From NCBI GenBank assembly GCA_034096865.1, contig JAWQFJ010009804.1:1-64000 (forward strand): 64,000 nt of DNA, read 5' to 3'. Shown in pieces: positions 1-12,312 of this stretch. Within the stretch, counting starts at the first letter, position 1, and every line of letters begins with the position of its first letter. The position numbers were made by a program, and so were the translations under genes. Under the pieces are notes generated by a model. The model worked only from the letters and a program-made list of their open reading frames with translations, was not told where the DNA came from and did no database searches. The stretch is from Theodoxus fluviatilis. Its lineage: Eukaryota; Mollusca; Gastropoda; Cycloneritida; Neritidae.

Positions 1-73
1 AATTTAAAAAAGTGAACACTCAGACAATTAGGAGTGCTAATTAATGAGGTCATCCCGCCAATTGCTATACTAC

Positions 74-2622
74 TGGTGGTGATGTCGAGTGTGGATATAG
101 TATTGGTGGTGCTAGAAGAGGTGGTGGTGATGTCGGGTGTGGATATAGTATTGGTGGTGCTAGAGGAGGTGGTGGTGATGTCGGGTGTGGATATAGTATT
201 GGTGGTGCTAGAGGTGGTGGTGGTATCGGGTGTGGATATAGTATTGGTGGTGCTAGAGCTGGTGGTGATGTCGGGTGTGGATATAGTATTGGTGGTGCTA
301 GAGCTGGTGGTGATGTCGGATGTGGATATATTAGTGGTGGTGCTAGAGGTGGTGGTGATGTCGGGTGTGGATATAGTATTGGTGGTGCTAGAGGTGGAGG
401 TGGTGGTGATGTCGGGTGTGGATATAGTATTGGTAGTGCTAGGATTGGAGGTGGTGGTGGTATCGGGTGTGGATATAGTATTGGTAGTGCTAGAGGTGGT
501 GGTGATGTCGGGTGTGGATATAGTATTGGTGGTGCTAGAGGTGGAGGTGGTGGTGATGTCGGGTGTGGATATAGTATTGGTGGTGCTAGAGGTGGAAGTG
601 GTGGGGGTATCGGGTGTGGATATAGTATTGGTGGTGCTAGAGCTGGTGGTGATATCGGGTGTGGATATAGTATTGGTGGTGCTAGAGGTGGAGGTGGTGG
701 TGGTATCGGGTGTGGATATAGTATTGGTGCTGCTAGAGGTGGTGGTGATGTCGGGTGTGGATATAGTATTGGTGGTGCTAGAGGTGGTGGTGATGTCGGG
801 TGTGGATATAGTATTGGTGGTGCTAGAGGTGGTGGTGATGTCGGGTGTGGATATAGTATTGGTGGTGCTAGAGGTGGTGGTGGTAATGTCGGGTGTGGAT
901 ATAGTATTGGTGGTGCTAGAGGTGGTGGTAATGTCGGGTGGTGATATAGTATTGGTGGTGCTAGAGGTGGTGGTGATGTCGGGTGTGGATATAGTATTGG
1001 TGGTGCTAGAGGTGGAGGTGGTGGTGATGTCGGGTGTGGATATAGTATTGGTGGTGCTAGAGGTGGTGGTGATGTCGGGTGTGGATATAGTATTGGTGGT
1101 GCTAGAGGTGGAGGTGGTGGTGATGTCGGGTGTGGATATAGTATTGGTGGTGCCAGAGGTGGTGGTGATGTCGGGTGTGGATATAGTATTGGTGGTGCTA
1201 GAGATGGAGGTGGTGGTGATGTCGGGTGTGGATATAGTATTGGTTGTGCTAGAGGTGGTGGTGATGGTATGGGGTGTGGATATAGTATTGGTGGTGCTAG
1301 AGGTGGTGGTGATGGTATGGGGTGTGGATATAGTGTTGGTGGTGCCAGAGGTGGTGGTGATGTCGGGTGTGGATATAGTATTGGTGGTGCCAGAGGTGGT
1401 GGTGATGTCGGATGTGGATATAGTTTTGGTGGTGCTAGAGGTGGAGGTGGTGGTGATATCGGATGTGGATATAGTATTGATAGTGCTAGAGTTGGTGGTG
1501 ATGTCGGATGTGGATATAGTATTGGTGGTACTAGAGCTGGTGGTGGTATCGGATGTGGATATAGTATTGGTGGTGCTAGAGGTGGTGGTGATGTCGGGTG
1601 TGGATATAGTATTGGTGGTGCTAGAGCTGGTGGTGATGTCGGGTGTGGATATAGTATTGGTGGTGCTAGAGGTGGTGGTGATGTCGGGTGTGGATATAAT
1701 ATTGGTGGTGCTAGAGCTGGTGGTGGTATCGGATGTGGATATAGTATTGGTGGTGCTAGAGGTGGTGGTGATGTCGGGTGTGGATATAGTATTGGTGGTG
1801 CTAGAGCTGGTGGTGATATCGGGTGTGGATATAGTATTGGTGGTGCTAGAGGTGGTGGTGATGTCGGGTGTGGATATAGTATTGGTGGTGCTAGAGCTGG
1901 TGGTGATGTCGGGTGTGGATATAGTATTGGTGGTGCTAGAGGTGGTGGTGATGTCGGGTGTGGATATCATATTGGTGTTGCTAGAGCTGGTGGTGATATC
2001 GGGTGTGGATATAGTATTGGTAGTGCTAGAGGTGGTGGTGATGTCGGGTGTGGATACAGTATTGGTAGTGCTAGAGGTGGTGGTGATATCGGATGTGGAT
2101 ATAGTATTGGTGGTGCTAGAGCTGGTGGTGGTATCGGATGTGGATATAGTATTGGTGGTGCTAGAGGTGGTGGTAATGTCGGGTGTGGATATAGTATTGG
2201 TAGTGCTAGAGGTGGAGGTGATGGTGGTGTCGGGTGTGGATATAGTATTGGTAGTGCTAGAGGTGGAGGTGTTTGTGGTATCGGGTATGGATATAGTATT
2301 GGTGGTGCTAGAGGTGGTGGTGGTGGTGATGTCGGGTATGGATATAGTATTGTTGGTGCTAGAGGTGGTGGTGGTGGTATCGGGCGTGGATATAGTATTG
2401 GTGGTGCTAGAGGTGGAGGTGGTGGTGATGTCGGGTGTGGATATTATATTGGTGGTGCTAGAGGTGGTGGTGATGGTATTGGGTGTGTATACAGTATTGG
2501 TGGTGCTAGAGGTGGTGCTGGTAATGTCGGGTGTGGATATAGTATTGGTGGTGCTAGAGGTGGTGGTGGTGATGTCGGGTGTGGGTGTAGTATTGGTAGT
2601 GCTAGATGTGGTGCTGGTAATC
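74..2622. repeat. 45-bp G-rich minisatellite, about 54 units
   Basis: Head-to-tail units of 45 bp, with 48- and 51-bp variants made by extra GGT or GGAGGT triplets, run without interruption. The core reads GTCGGGTGTGGATATAG plus TATTGGTGGTGCTAGA and a run of GGT. Unit lengths are multiples of three and two forward frames lack stops, so one frame reads as a hydrophobic 15-residue repeat (SGVDIVLVVLE core) over 867 codons and another as a Gly-rich repeat (DVGCGYSIGGAR core). The Gly-rich frame has a stop near 942. With two frames open, no flanking gene structure and a third-base-insensitive repeat, I read this as a non-coding minisatellite. A real repetitive protein cannot be excluded without transcript data. 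Confidence 0.93.
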
Positions 2623-2775
2623 CCGGTGTTGAGGTAATATTGCTGCTGATTCATCCACTAATGCGAACAGTTCAAGTACTCATGTCATCATGACGAAATG
2701 CGTCGAAACTTAAGGCCTCCCTTCTCGACTGAGAATGGCATGACGTAGTTTATTCCCTCCGCCTTCACACACATC

Positions 2776-2840
2776 TCCCCCCCCCCCCACACACACACAC
2801 ACACGCACACACCCATCCCCCACCCCCCTCCCCCCACCCC
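2776..2840. repeat. Poly-C / (CA)n low-complexity tract
   Basis: A run of C passes directly into (CA)n and then into C-rich sequence. A 74-aa minus-strand frame over it is compositional only. Confidence 0.9.
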
Positions 2841-3546
2841 TTGTCATATTCTTCCTTCCCATCATTCCTTCTATGCACTTTTTATGTAGTGATCGAAGCT
2901 GTAGAAGTATATACACGTCATGCTTAATGTACAAAAAATCAGTGACTGAACGTTTCCATGCACTGTACGCAATTTAGAAAGCAGCGTTCTTCCTAAATAA
3001 AAATTATCCTACACCGTTTCTTACTTAATTCTGGCAAACTCATATTTGTCATGACCCAGTCCTTTTCTCTCCTTTTTTTCAAAATTTCAAGTGTAGCTCC
3101 TCCGTCTGAAGCAGCACATCCGGGTGTGGAGGAACGGACAAGGGTGTTCAGGGGAGGTAAATGCGTTGGCCCTACAGACTTGGCGCCTGAACAGCTGGAC
3201 TGCGTGCCAATGGAAGTGTGGACAGTGGAACCGCTGTGGCACCGCATGCTCCCGAGGTGCGCATCTCCAGTGCAGTCTTTAGATTCCTCATGCCCACGTC
3301 GTTAGAGATTAGTTCTTTATTCTTCTTGATTCAAACATCAGCTACGCACATCGAGCAATCGAAAATTCAAATTGTTTACATGTTTACCAAAACAAAAGTC
3401 TACCCACAGAATAAAAAAGTGTACTTCATATGAAATACAATACCCGTCTTGGTCTGCTTCGTCGGAAATCCACTATCATTTTCTCATTAGTGTCTGACAT
3501 ACACACGATGTACTGCTGGGGGAGAACATTGAAAAAACACAAATGA

Positions 3547-3620
3547 GAAGCTCGAGCCGGAACCGAACCAGCGACTCTTTCACTTTGAGTTTCTCTCGAT
3601 TGCCTGTCACGGCCGGGTGT
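3547..3620 (-). mobile_element. Possible tRNA-derived SINE remnant
   Basis: On the minus strand, GCTGG-TTCGGTT-CCGGC forms a five-base-pair T-arm with a seven-base loop. It contains GGTTCGGTTCC, one base off the RNA polymerase III B-box consensus GGTTCGANNCC. A weak anticodon-like arm (ACTC...GAGT) precedes it. I cannot find a convincing A box or D arm, so a functional tRNA gene is unlikely; a decayed SINE head fits better. A chance match is possible. Confidence 0.3.
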
Positions 3621-5504
3621 ATGGACTGTCTAGATCGTGATACAGGCCTCGGGCAGATGCTTTTCTAGAGGGGGTTACCTGCCCGCTCGCCAACTAATGA
3701 AGGACAACACAAGGCAAGAATAACAAGAACATAATTTTAATTACAGAAAACTAACATCCCTGCACTCACTTCGACACAAACACAGTTAAGCATACAATCG
3801 CACCGATCAACGTAGAAACGCGTTAAGTTCAACAATTCAAAATACAAAACCAACCAGTCATGTGAAAATCAAGGCACCAATGAAATTGTCCACCCTCCTC
3901 CCCACTCACAAGAAGGCACGGCACCAAGGCTATACGTGTATGCCAGTCACTTGGGGTTCACTGGGTCGCTGTGATACAAGTTCAACAGAATTTTCGTGTG
4001 CACACCCAAAATGGTCACATAAAAAATACACAGAAAACCCCTCGACGAAAATGCCGATTTTCTGCCACACTAGCAGAATGGCCCCACAGAAAAAAAACAG
4101 CCGACCTTCACACACGGGTGCCAACAAAGGCAGCCCACCCGCGTCCTCCCGTCGCGAAACACCGCACGCTAGTGCTACAGCTCGCCGAAAACCACGATGG
4201 CCCACAGAGAGAAGAACTCAACCGACAGTCCCCAAACATGCTTAGGTTGGCCAGACCAGAGAGCTAACAGGAGAAAAACAAAATCTTCTATAGAAAAGCG
4301 GATGATGATAGCGTGAAATCCACATGCAAGCTCATCCCAGTGGCACTAGATGCCTCTGGAAACGTAATACGTCCATGCAGGAGTTTCTTGCACATGGATT
4401 TCACGCCCATTCAGCACCGCCAGGCAAAATTAACTCAAATATCATGCAACGTGACTGCAGCTATAAACACCACATGTTAAAGAATTGTACATGCCCGAAT
4501 TTAAAGTAACAAAGCACTATAAACAATAGAAACAACCGAAGCCAAACAATTCGCTTGAGACATGACATTGCCGGAGAAGAACTTGAATTTAAAGCAGGCT
4601 TTTTCTTGCATTGCGACTCGGCGGGTATGACGAAGCGCAAAAGAGGCAACGTTCTTATCTCCTTGGATGGATTTGTATCGTCTATCAGATAGCTTCTGCT
4701 CGGCATCACAATAACACTGGACGGTCCACAAGAGACCACGGAGTTTAGAAAGCAGAGTGCATGAAACTTGCACGCGACTGACCTGAAAGCTTGGCCACAC
4801 TAATGGTGGTGGCAGCTTTGATTTCACTGTAATGGCAGACTTCGTATTTGTGACTGGTTGCAGGGAAAATTACATACTGGGTTCAGTCAAAGTCTGCCGA
4901 TGATATACATGTTTTACCCGGCTCTCACCTCCTGGCGTAAGTTTAAATTAAGTGTAAGACTTTTGCTGATGAGAACCATCACTAATTGTCCACTGCGGTC
5001 TATAGCGTTGGGGTGACCATGAATTTGCAGCCCGTGCACGAAATAGCCATCTGCGGCGCAATACAAAGCAAACTCGCGGCCACAAAGGCAGCGCGAGCCA
5101 TGTGGGCTGAGCAAAGACAGTTGCTGGCCCCGCACAGTCTGCGTGGCAGCACGCAATGGCAGATGAGCTCTCTCTGTGTCCACACCCACTCCTCTGCCTC
5201 GGCAGTCGGCCCTAGTTTCCCAAGGATGTCGAGAGGAAATGAACAGAAATGTCGATCTCCGCCCCCGCCATTGCGCATTTTGTGGAGGTTGTTGCGTACT
5301 AGCTGACTCGCGAGGCTTCTGAGTTTCTTTGAAGCCCAAATCACAAGCATACTTGATGAAATAACGCCGTCGTTTTCAAAAAGCTGTTGTGATCAGATCA
5401 CTGAATCTATTTCTTAGAGACTATTTCAGTCTGCAAAACGTTTCCTTACATGAGGCAGATGAGACCAATACATTATACTCAATGATGATAGGTGTTTTGT
5501 CTCA

Positions 5505-5985
5505 CGGGACGGACGGGACGGACGGACGGGACGGACGGAACGGACGGACGGACGGGACGGACGGACGGGACGAACGGACGGACGGGACGGACGGGACGGA
5601 ACGGACGGACGGGACGGACGGAACGGACGGACGGGACGGATGGACGGGACGGACGGACGGACGGACGGACGGACGGACGGACGGACGGACGGACGGGACG
5701 GACGGACGGGACGGACGGACGGGACGGACGGACGGACGGACGGACGGACGGAACGGACGGACGGACGGGACGGACGGGACGGACGAACGGACGGGACGGA
5801 CGGACGGACGGACGGACGGACGGACGGACGGACAGACAGACAGACGGACAGACCGACGGACAGACAGACGGACGGACGGACAAACAGACAGGCAGGCAGG
5901 CGGGCAGGCGGGCAGGCTGACAGGCTGACAGACTGACAGACTGACAGACTGACAGACTGATCGTCGACAGACAGACTGACAGACG
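5505..5985. repeat. (GGAC/GGGAC)n microsatellite grading into (CAGA/CTGA)n
   Basis: Dense GGACGGAC with interspersed GGGACGGAC units, passing after about 5830 into GACAGACA, GGCAGGCGG and finally CTGACAGA units. All frames are open by composition and give TDGRTDG-type or RPSVRPS-type translations. There is no evidence for a protein. Confidence 0.95.
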
Positions 5986-7648
5986 GATCTTCCTGAATTA
6001 TACTTGTAGACTTGACGCTTTATTGGTTACAGACAAGTATGAGGACAGTTGTACAACATCTAGCGTCTCTCCTTATAAATAAAAGTTTGCTGAAGTCCGA
6101 ATGCCTTTTATTTGATACCATTACATCAAAATGATTCATGACACTTTTTCTTTCGGCAGGGTACAGATACAATTACATATTTTCCAAGGGTTTTAAACTT
6201 AAAACTTGAAGTTTAAACTTCTCTTTGGGCGTCATGTTATGCGGGAGCAGATAGGAAATACACCCCAAGTGATTGGTCCAACAAAAGAAGTAGAAAAGGT
6301 TCAGTGGGAAAAAAAGAAAACATTTACAAGAACATTTAATTAAACTGAACTCACAAAGCAAGGAGTGGCTCGATGTCGTCACGACATCTCATTTTTGCAG
6401 TTAAAAACGCGAAAATCTCTTGGGAGATGACTAAAACCCAATCACTTGACGTACTGGGAAATCTTACTAGAATACAAGTCTTATCCGGGGAGCAATTCTT
6501 TCATTCCCCTGCTTCCAAATCAGCGTTCAGAACTTTGATTCAACTTCATATTCCTCAACGCCTTTTCCGCCCGACGCGCCACGTCGTAAACAGCTCTAGC
6601 ACGTGACAGTGATGGCTGACCCCACAGTCAAACCGGGATCCGACAAATCAAGACCGATAACTGCGTCAGAACTCTGGATTACCTCCCTTGCCTCCCACGG
6701 TCCCTAGAGGTTCAGAGTTCCCGGGGGATCCGGGATGCCTCTCACAGGTTTGGGAGAGGGGAGGTTGGGCAAGGGAGGTGGATGGGTATTGGGGAACAAG
6801 CGATGCAGAGTAGAGGATTGAGGGGGGATGTGGTGGGAAGGAGGGGGAGGGAGAGGGAGGAGGGGGTTGCAGAAGCCGAGTGAGGGGGCCTGTGACGTCG
6901 AGTTAGCTCTCCCAGGGGAGAGAACCCCGGCCAGACCTGGGCCGATTGTCTGGTATCAGCTCTATAGGTGGTGTCGTCCTTCATTCCAAGCACGGCGTCC
7001 TGGTCTTGGAGCAGGGTCAGCTCCGTGGAGTGGGAGGAATTCATGAACGTCTGAAAATTTTGCCCTCGTGTGAGTCACGCCTGGCCAGACGGGCAGTTTG
7101 ACCTTTCGGTCATTGTCGCGCCTCCGTCCATCACGACCTCTAACTTCCTTGACCCAGAATGCGCCGCGACCCCTGCGCGGAGGTGGACATGGCAGTCGCA
7201 AGCAATTACGGCCGCACCGAAAGGCTGGCGTGGCAGAAACAATGGCCGCACCCCAGATTGGCTGGAGAAGTCCGTCCTGACCGACACGGCCTGGCGATGC
7301 AGTCCGCTGCGATAAAGACTCTTGCAAGAAGGAATCACGTGGTCATACTGTCAGGACGCGCCGCTCCCTGCTGCATTTTTTCAACCTCCATTTCCATTCT
7401 TTTCGCCTTGAAGTTGTTGGTCAAAATGTTTGTTTGTTTGTGTGTTCGTTCCCGTCTTTGTTTTGTAGAGTATGTCATGGGAGAAAAGACAATTTCTGTT
7501 CCTGTTCCGACTGTAAATGGGCATAAATAAAAACTTCACTGAGATACTTTACCACGTATTCGCACTTCAGCTTGAGAATATTGGACTTTTAAGAGTGTTT
7601 TCGTCATTGAGATATTCGTGCAAAGTGTTCATAATGGTGCGTGTGTCT

Positions 7649-7650
<2 letters not shown>
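5986..7650. other. Unassigned DNA
   Basis: No recognised gene or repeat family. A G-rich purine stretch lies at about 6750-6870. Short overlapping frames occur on both strands at 6740-7530, where the sequence is more GC-rich, but none carries a motif I can name. Confidence 0.4.

Positions 7651-7700
<50 letters not shown>
7651..7700. repeat. (TG)n microsatellite
   Basis: About 22 uninterrupted TG dinucleotides preceded by TCTCTG. Confidence 0.97.
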
Positions 7701-7702
<2 letters not shown>

Positions 7703-8127
7703 ATTTCCTGCTTAAGACCTTACTCTGAATTAACGCCATGGTTTTCAGTTTACTCATCGTACATATCAAGGTAATGGCATTCAAAGTCAGCAGAGAGAGC
7801 GACACCAACATGTCTTTTTAGTTAACCACAAAAAGCAACACAGTGCGTCGTACTCAGTGACAGCAAACACATTTCAGAGAACTAAAACAACAGAAAATGA
7901 TGGCTGAACTATTTCGAGTTAACTTTTTTTTCCCTTTTCAAGACTACTGGCAGTGAACTGCATACTCACCCAGCAACAGTTGAGAAGATGCAGATCAGCA
8001 CATGCACAACTCAAACATTTACATGTTCGTGTACACAAGCAGTCTGGCCACGCGCCAGTGACAGAGCTCGACGGCGTATGGTTGCGTGGAAAGCAGTGGC
8101 AGCTTACGAGGTACGCTGGCTGAAGAA
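7701..8127. other. Unassigned DNA upstream of the 49-bp array
   Basis: Nothing recognisable. The array's first degenerate unit appears at the right edge. Confidence 0.4.
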
Positions 8128-9580
8128 GCTTGTCATTCCAGGAAGAAAATATTGGCTAACGAGCTGCATACATTAGCTGTGTCATTCCAGGCAGAACATA
8201 TTGGCTAACGAGCTGCGTACATTAGCTGTGTCATTCCAGGCAGAGAAGATTGGCTGCAAATCTGCATACATTAGCTGTGTCATTCTAGGCAGAGAAGATT
8301 GGCTGCAGAGCTGCACACATTAGCTAAGTCATTCCGGGCAGAGAAGATTGGCTGCAGAGCTACATGCATTAGCTGTGTCATTCCAAGCACAGAATATTGG
8401 CTAACGAGCTGCATGCATTAGCTGTGTCATTCTAGGCAGAAAATATTGGCTAACGAGCTGCATACATTAGCTGTGTCATTCCGGGCAGAGATGATTGGCT
8501 GCAGAGCTACATGCATTACCTGTGTCATTCCAGGCAGGGAATATTGGCTAACGAGCTGCATGCATTAGCTGTGTCATTCCAGGCACAGAATATTGGCTAA
8601 CGAGTTGCATGCATTAGCTGTGTCATTCTAGGCAGAAAATATTGGCTAACGAGCTGCATACATTAGCTGTGTCATTCCGGGCAGAGAAGATTGGCTGCAG
8701 AGCTACATGCATTAGCTGTGTCATTCCAGGCACAGAATATTGGCTAACGAGCTGCATGCATTAGCTGTGTCATTCCAGGCACAGAATATTGGCTAACGAG
8801 TTGCATGCATTAGCTGTGTCATTCCAGGCACAGAATATTGGCTAACGAGCTGCATGCATTAGCTGTGTCATTCCAGGCACAGAATATTGGCTAACGAGCT
8901 GCATGCATTAGCTGTGTCATTCTAGGCACATAATGTTGGCTAACGAGCTGCATGCATTAGCTGTGTCATTCCAGGCACAGAATATTGGCTAACGAGCTGC
9001 ATGCATTAGCTGTGTCATTCCGGGCAGAGCAGATTGGCTGCAGAGCTGCATACATTAGCTGTGTCATTCCAGGCAGAGACGAATGGCTGCAGAGCTGCAT
9101 ACATTAGCTGTGTCATATCGGGCAGAGACGAATGGCTGCAGAGCTGCATACATTAGCTGTGTCATTCCAGGCACAGAATATTGGCTAACGAGCTGCATGC
9201 ATTAGCTGTGTCATTCCAGGCACAGAATATTGGCTAACGAGCTGCATGCATTAGCTGTGTCATTCCAGGCACAGAATATTGGCTAACGAGCTGCATGCAT
9301 TAGCTGTGTCATTCCGGGCAGAGCAGATTGGCTGCAGAGCTGCATACATTAGCTGTGTCATTCCAGGCAGAGACGAATGGCTGCAGAGCTGCATACATTA
9401 GCTGTGTCATATCGGGCAGAGACGAATGGCTGCAGAGCTGCATACATTAGCTGTGTCATATTGGGCAGAAACGAATGGCTGCAGAGCTGCATACATTAGC
9501 TGTGTCATATCGGGCAGAAACGAATGGCTACAGAGCTGCATACATTAGCTGTGTCATTCCGGGCAGAGACGAATGGCTAC
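8128..9580. repeat. 49-bp tandem array, left part (about 30 units)
   Basis: Units share TGCATACATTAGCTGTGTCA followed by TTCCAGGCAGAGAAG and ATTGGCTGCAGAGC. Two subfamilies alternate: one with GGCTAACGAGC and CACAGAATATT, the other with GGCTGCAGAGC and CAGAGAAGATT or CAGAGACGAA. Higher-order structure is present: the variant junction GAGCAGATTGG recurs at about 9027 and 9321, which is 294 bp or six units. The array is interrupted at 9580 by the foldback element and resumes at 10477. Confidence 0.95.
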
Positions 9581-10469
9581 CAAAGATTATAGGTTACACA
9601 AAGATAGTTCATTAGCTCATTGTTATGAGGATCGAGGCACGTTGCGCCTCAAGCGGCCAGGACTATGGGGAAGTAATCACACTGCTTAGATAAATGTAAA
9701 AAGTGCTTGTTTGTCGACGCGTTTCTGATGCATTCCGATCATGTTTGTGAATACATTTACGGTGTAATGTGTAATAAAATGATTTGCTGCAATAATGGGG
9801 GTGTTTTTTCTTTGTTTTTTTGTGTAACAGGCGTTGTGAATTCGAAATATTTGGTTCATCTAAATGGATGCTTCTGCGCATGCGCGTGAGCCTATAGTCC
9901 GTTTCAACATTGCTCTGTCAGTGGACGCTACTGACTTCGCATGCCCGGGGAGTTATGCCAAAGATCCGGCCGCGTTAAAGCATGCAAAAATATTAATTAG
10001 ATTAAAAACTAATCGAAAATAGTCATATTAGACTGTTTTAACGTATACTTTCTGCACAAAACCCACAGAAGATAAGTAAACAAACCTCACCGGTCGTATG
10101 TACTTAGATGGCTAGCAGACGAATAATCTTTGTCTCCACTGACAGAGCAATGTTGAAACGGACTATAGGCTCACATTTCGATGAACCAAATATTTCGATT
10201 TCACAACGCCTGCTACAAAAAAACAAAGCCAAAACACCCCCATTATTGCAGCAAATCATTTTATTACACATTACACCGTAAATGTATTCACAAACATGAT
10301 CGGAATGCATCAGAAACGCGTCGACAAACAAGCACTTTTTACATGTATCTAAGCAGTGTAATTACTTCCCTATAGTCCTGGCCGCTTGGGGCGCTGCGTT
10401 CCGAGCGTCTTGTAACTCTATATAGCAAAAGCTCGGCATGAGCTATCTTTGTGTAACCTATAATCTTTG
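9581..10469. mobile_element. 889-bp foldback DNA transposon (non-autonomous), TSD TGGCTAC
   Basis: The ends are perfect inverted copies starting CAAAGATTATAGG and continuing 27 bp. Long arms of about 340 bp (9581-9925 and 10135-10469) surround a ~210-bp centre. TGGCTAC occurs immediately outside both ends (9574-9580 and 10470-10476), and an uninterrupted array unit near 9525 contains GAATGGCTACAGAGC, so the pre-insertion site is visible. The arms each contain AATAAAATG. No transposase frame is present. About 115 bp of the centre (9974-10090) recur inverted at 35608-35722, next to a broken THAP-domain frame. That suggests mobilisation by a THAP-containing (P-element-like) transposase. A 7-bp duplication is close to the 8 bp typical of P elements. 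A further internal copy of the end (AATAATCTTTG, about 10122-10132) suggests a compound origin. Confidence 0.88.
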
Positions 10470-10476
10470 TGGCTAC

Positions 10477-11166
10477 AGAGCTGCATGCATTAGCTGTGTC
10501 ATTCCAGGCACAGAAGATAGGCTGCAGAGCTGCATACATTTGATGTGTCGTTCCAGGCACAGAAGATAGGCTGCAGGGCTGCATACATTAGCTGTGTCAT
10601 TCTAGGCACAGAAGATTGGCTGCAGAGCTGCATACATTAGCTGTGTCATTCTAGGCAGAGAAGATTGGCTGCAGAGCTGCATACATTAGCTGTGTCATTC
10701 CGGGCAGAGAAGATTGGCTGCAGAGCTGCATACATTAGCTGTGTCATTCTAGGCAGAGAAGATTGGCTGCAGAGCTGCATGCATTAGCTGTGTCATTCTA
10801 GGCAGAGAAGACTTGCTGCAGAGCTGCATTCATTAGCTGTGTCATTCCGGGCAGAGAAGATTGGCTGCAGAGCTGCATACATTAGCTGTGTCATTCTAGG
10901 CAGAGAAGATTGGCTGCAGAGCTGCATACATTAACTGTGTCATTCTAGGCAGAGAAGATTGGCTGCAGAGCTGCATACATTAGCTGTGTCATTCCGGGCA
11001 GAGAAGATTGGCTGCAGAGCTGCATACATTAGCTGCGTCATTCCAGGCAGAGAAGATTGGCTGCAGAGCTGCATACATTAGCTAAGTCATTCCGGGCAGA
11101 GACAAATGGCTGCAGAGCTGCATACATTAGCTAAGTCATTCCAGGCAGAGAAGATTGGCTGCAGAG
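10477..11166. repeat. 49-bp tandem array, right part (about 14 units)
   Basis: Continuation of the 8128-9580 array after the foldback insertion. Nearly all units here belong to the GGCTGCAGAGC/CAGAGAAGATT subfamily and are more homogeneous than on the left. The array ends directly against a CA repeat at 11168. Confidence 0.94.
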
Positions 11167-11167
11167 C

Positions 11168-11251
11168 ACGCACTCAGGCACACACACACACATGGGCGCA
11201 CACATACATATCCACAAACACGCATATACGCACGCACACACACACACATAG

Positions 11252-11302
<51 letters not shown>

Positions 11303-11335
11303 TGTACACAAGGACACACATACACATGCACATGC
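11168..11335. repeat. (CA)n-rich microsatellite
   Basis: Imperfect CACGCA/CACATA units on the left and a pure (CA)n run around 11263-11300. Open frames on both strands are compositional. Confidence 0.93.
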
Positions 11336-11372
11336 GGTGAAACAAACAAATTAGAACGCCTTTCTTGTCTGC

Positions 11373-12312
11373 CGTGCTACATCATACCATTCTACACCAC
11401 ACCATGCTACACCATACCATACTACACCTTGCTTCACCATACCATACTACACCATACCATACCGCACCATACTACACCATACCATACTACACCTTGCTAC
11501 ACCATACCATACTACACCATACCATACCGCACCATACTACACCATACCATACTACAACTTGCTACACCATACTATACCGCACCATACTACACCATACCAT
11601 ACTACACCTTGCTACACCATACCATACTACACCATGCTACGCATACCATACCACACCATGCTACACAATACCATACTACACCTTGCTACACCATACTATA
11701 CTACACTATGCTACACATACCATACCACACCATGCTACACCATACCATACCGCACCATACTACACCATACCATACTAGACCATGCTATTCCATACCATAC
11801 TACACTATGCTACACATACCATACCACACCATGCTACACCATACCATACCGCACCATACTACACCATACCATACTACACCATGCTATTCCACACCATACT
11901 ACACTATGCTACACATACCATACCACACTATGCTACACCATACCATACCGCACCATACTACACCATACCATACTACACAATGCTATTCCATACCATACTA
12001 CACTATGCTACACATACCATACCACACTATGCTACACCATACCATACTACACTATGCTACACCATACCATACTACACTATGCTACACCATACCATACCAT
12101 ACTACACTATGCTGCACCATACCATACTACACCATGCTACTCCATACCATACCACACAACGCTACACCATGCCATACCACACCATGCTACACCATACCAT
12201 ACCTCACCATGCTACACCATACCTTTCCACACCACGCTACACCATTCCATACCACACCACGCTACACCATACCATTCTACACCATATATACCATACCATA
12301 CCACACCATGCT
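11373..12312. repeat. CCATAC/ACACCATGCT satellite, block 1
   Basis: Degenerate pentamer-based satellite with a frequent 25-bp register (ACACCATGCT + ACACCATACC + ATACT). All three forward frames are stop-poor and give HTIPHHATPYHTT-like translations up to 299 aa; these are not proteins. The same satellite continues in blocks up to about 26.7 kb, separated by mobile elements. Confidence 0.96.

Larger units (their letters stand above)
2694..5504. other. Unassigned DNA between the 45-bp and GGAC arrays
   Basis: No recognisable gene. Short open frames on both strands show no family motifs. It holds a C-rich/CA simple repeat near 2776-2840 and a possible tRNA-derived SINE remnant near 3547-3620. 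A small dyad GGGCAG...CTGCCC lies near 3652-3690. The rest is ordinary AT/GC-mixed sequence without repeats I can identify. Confidence 0.5.

Noticed and set aside
3547..3620. Functional tRNA gene
   Set aside because: T-arm and B-box-like sequence are present but the D arm, A box and a clean acceptor stem are not.
4461..5350. Overlapping frames of 90-141 codons
   Set aside because: Both strands are open over the same DNA with no motifs; consistent with chance in GC-moderate sequence.
5389..5936. TDG/RPSV-repeat frames
   Set aside because: Translation of a GGAC microsatellite on both strands.
8128..11166. CRISPR-like regularly spaced repeats
   Set aside because: The 49-bp units are contiguous with no unique spacers, and the sequence is eukaryotic.
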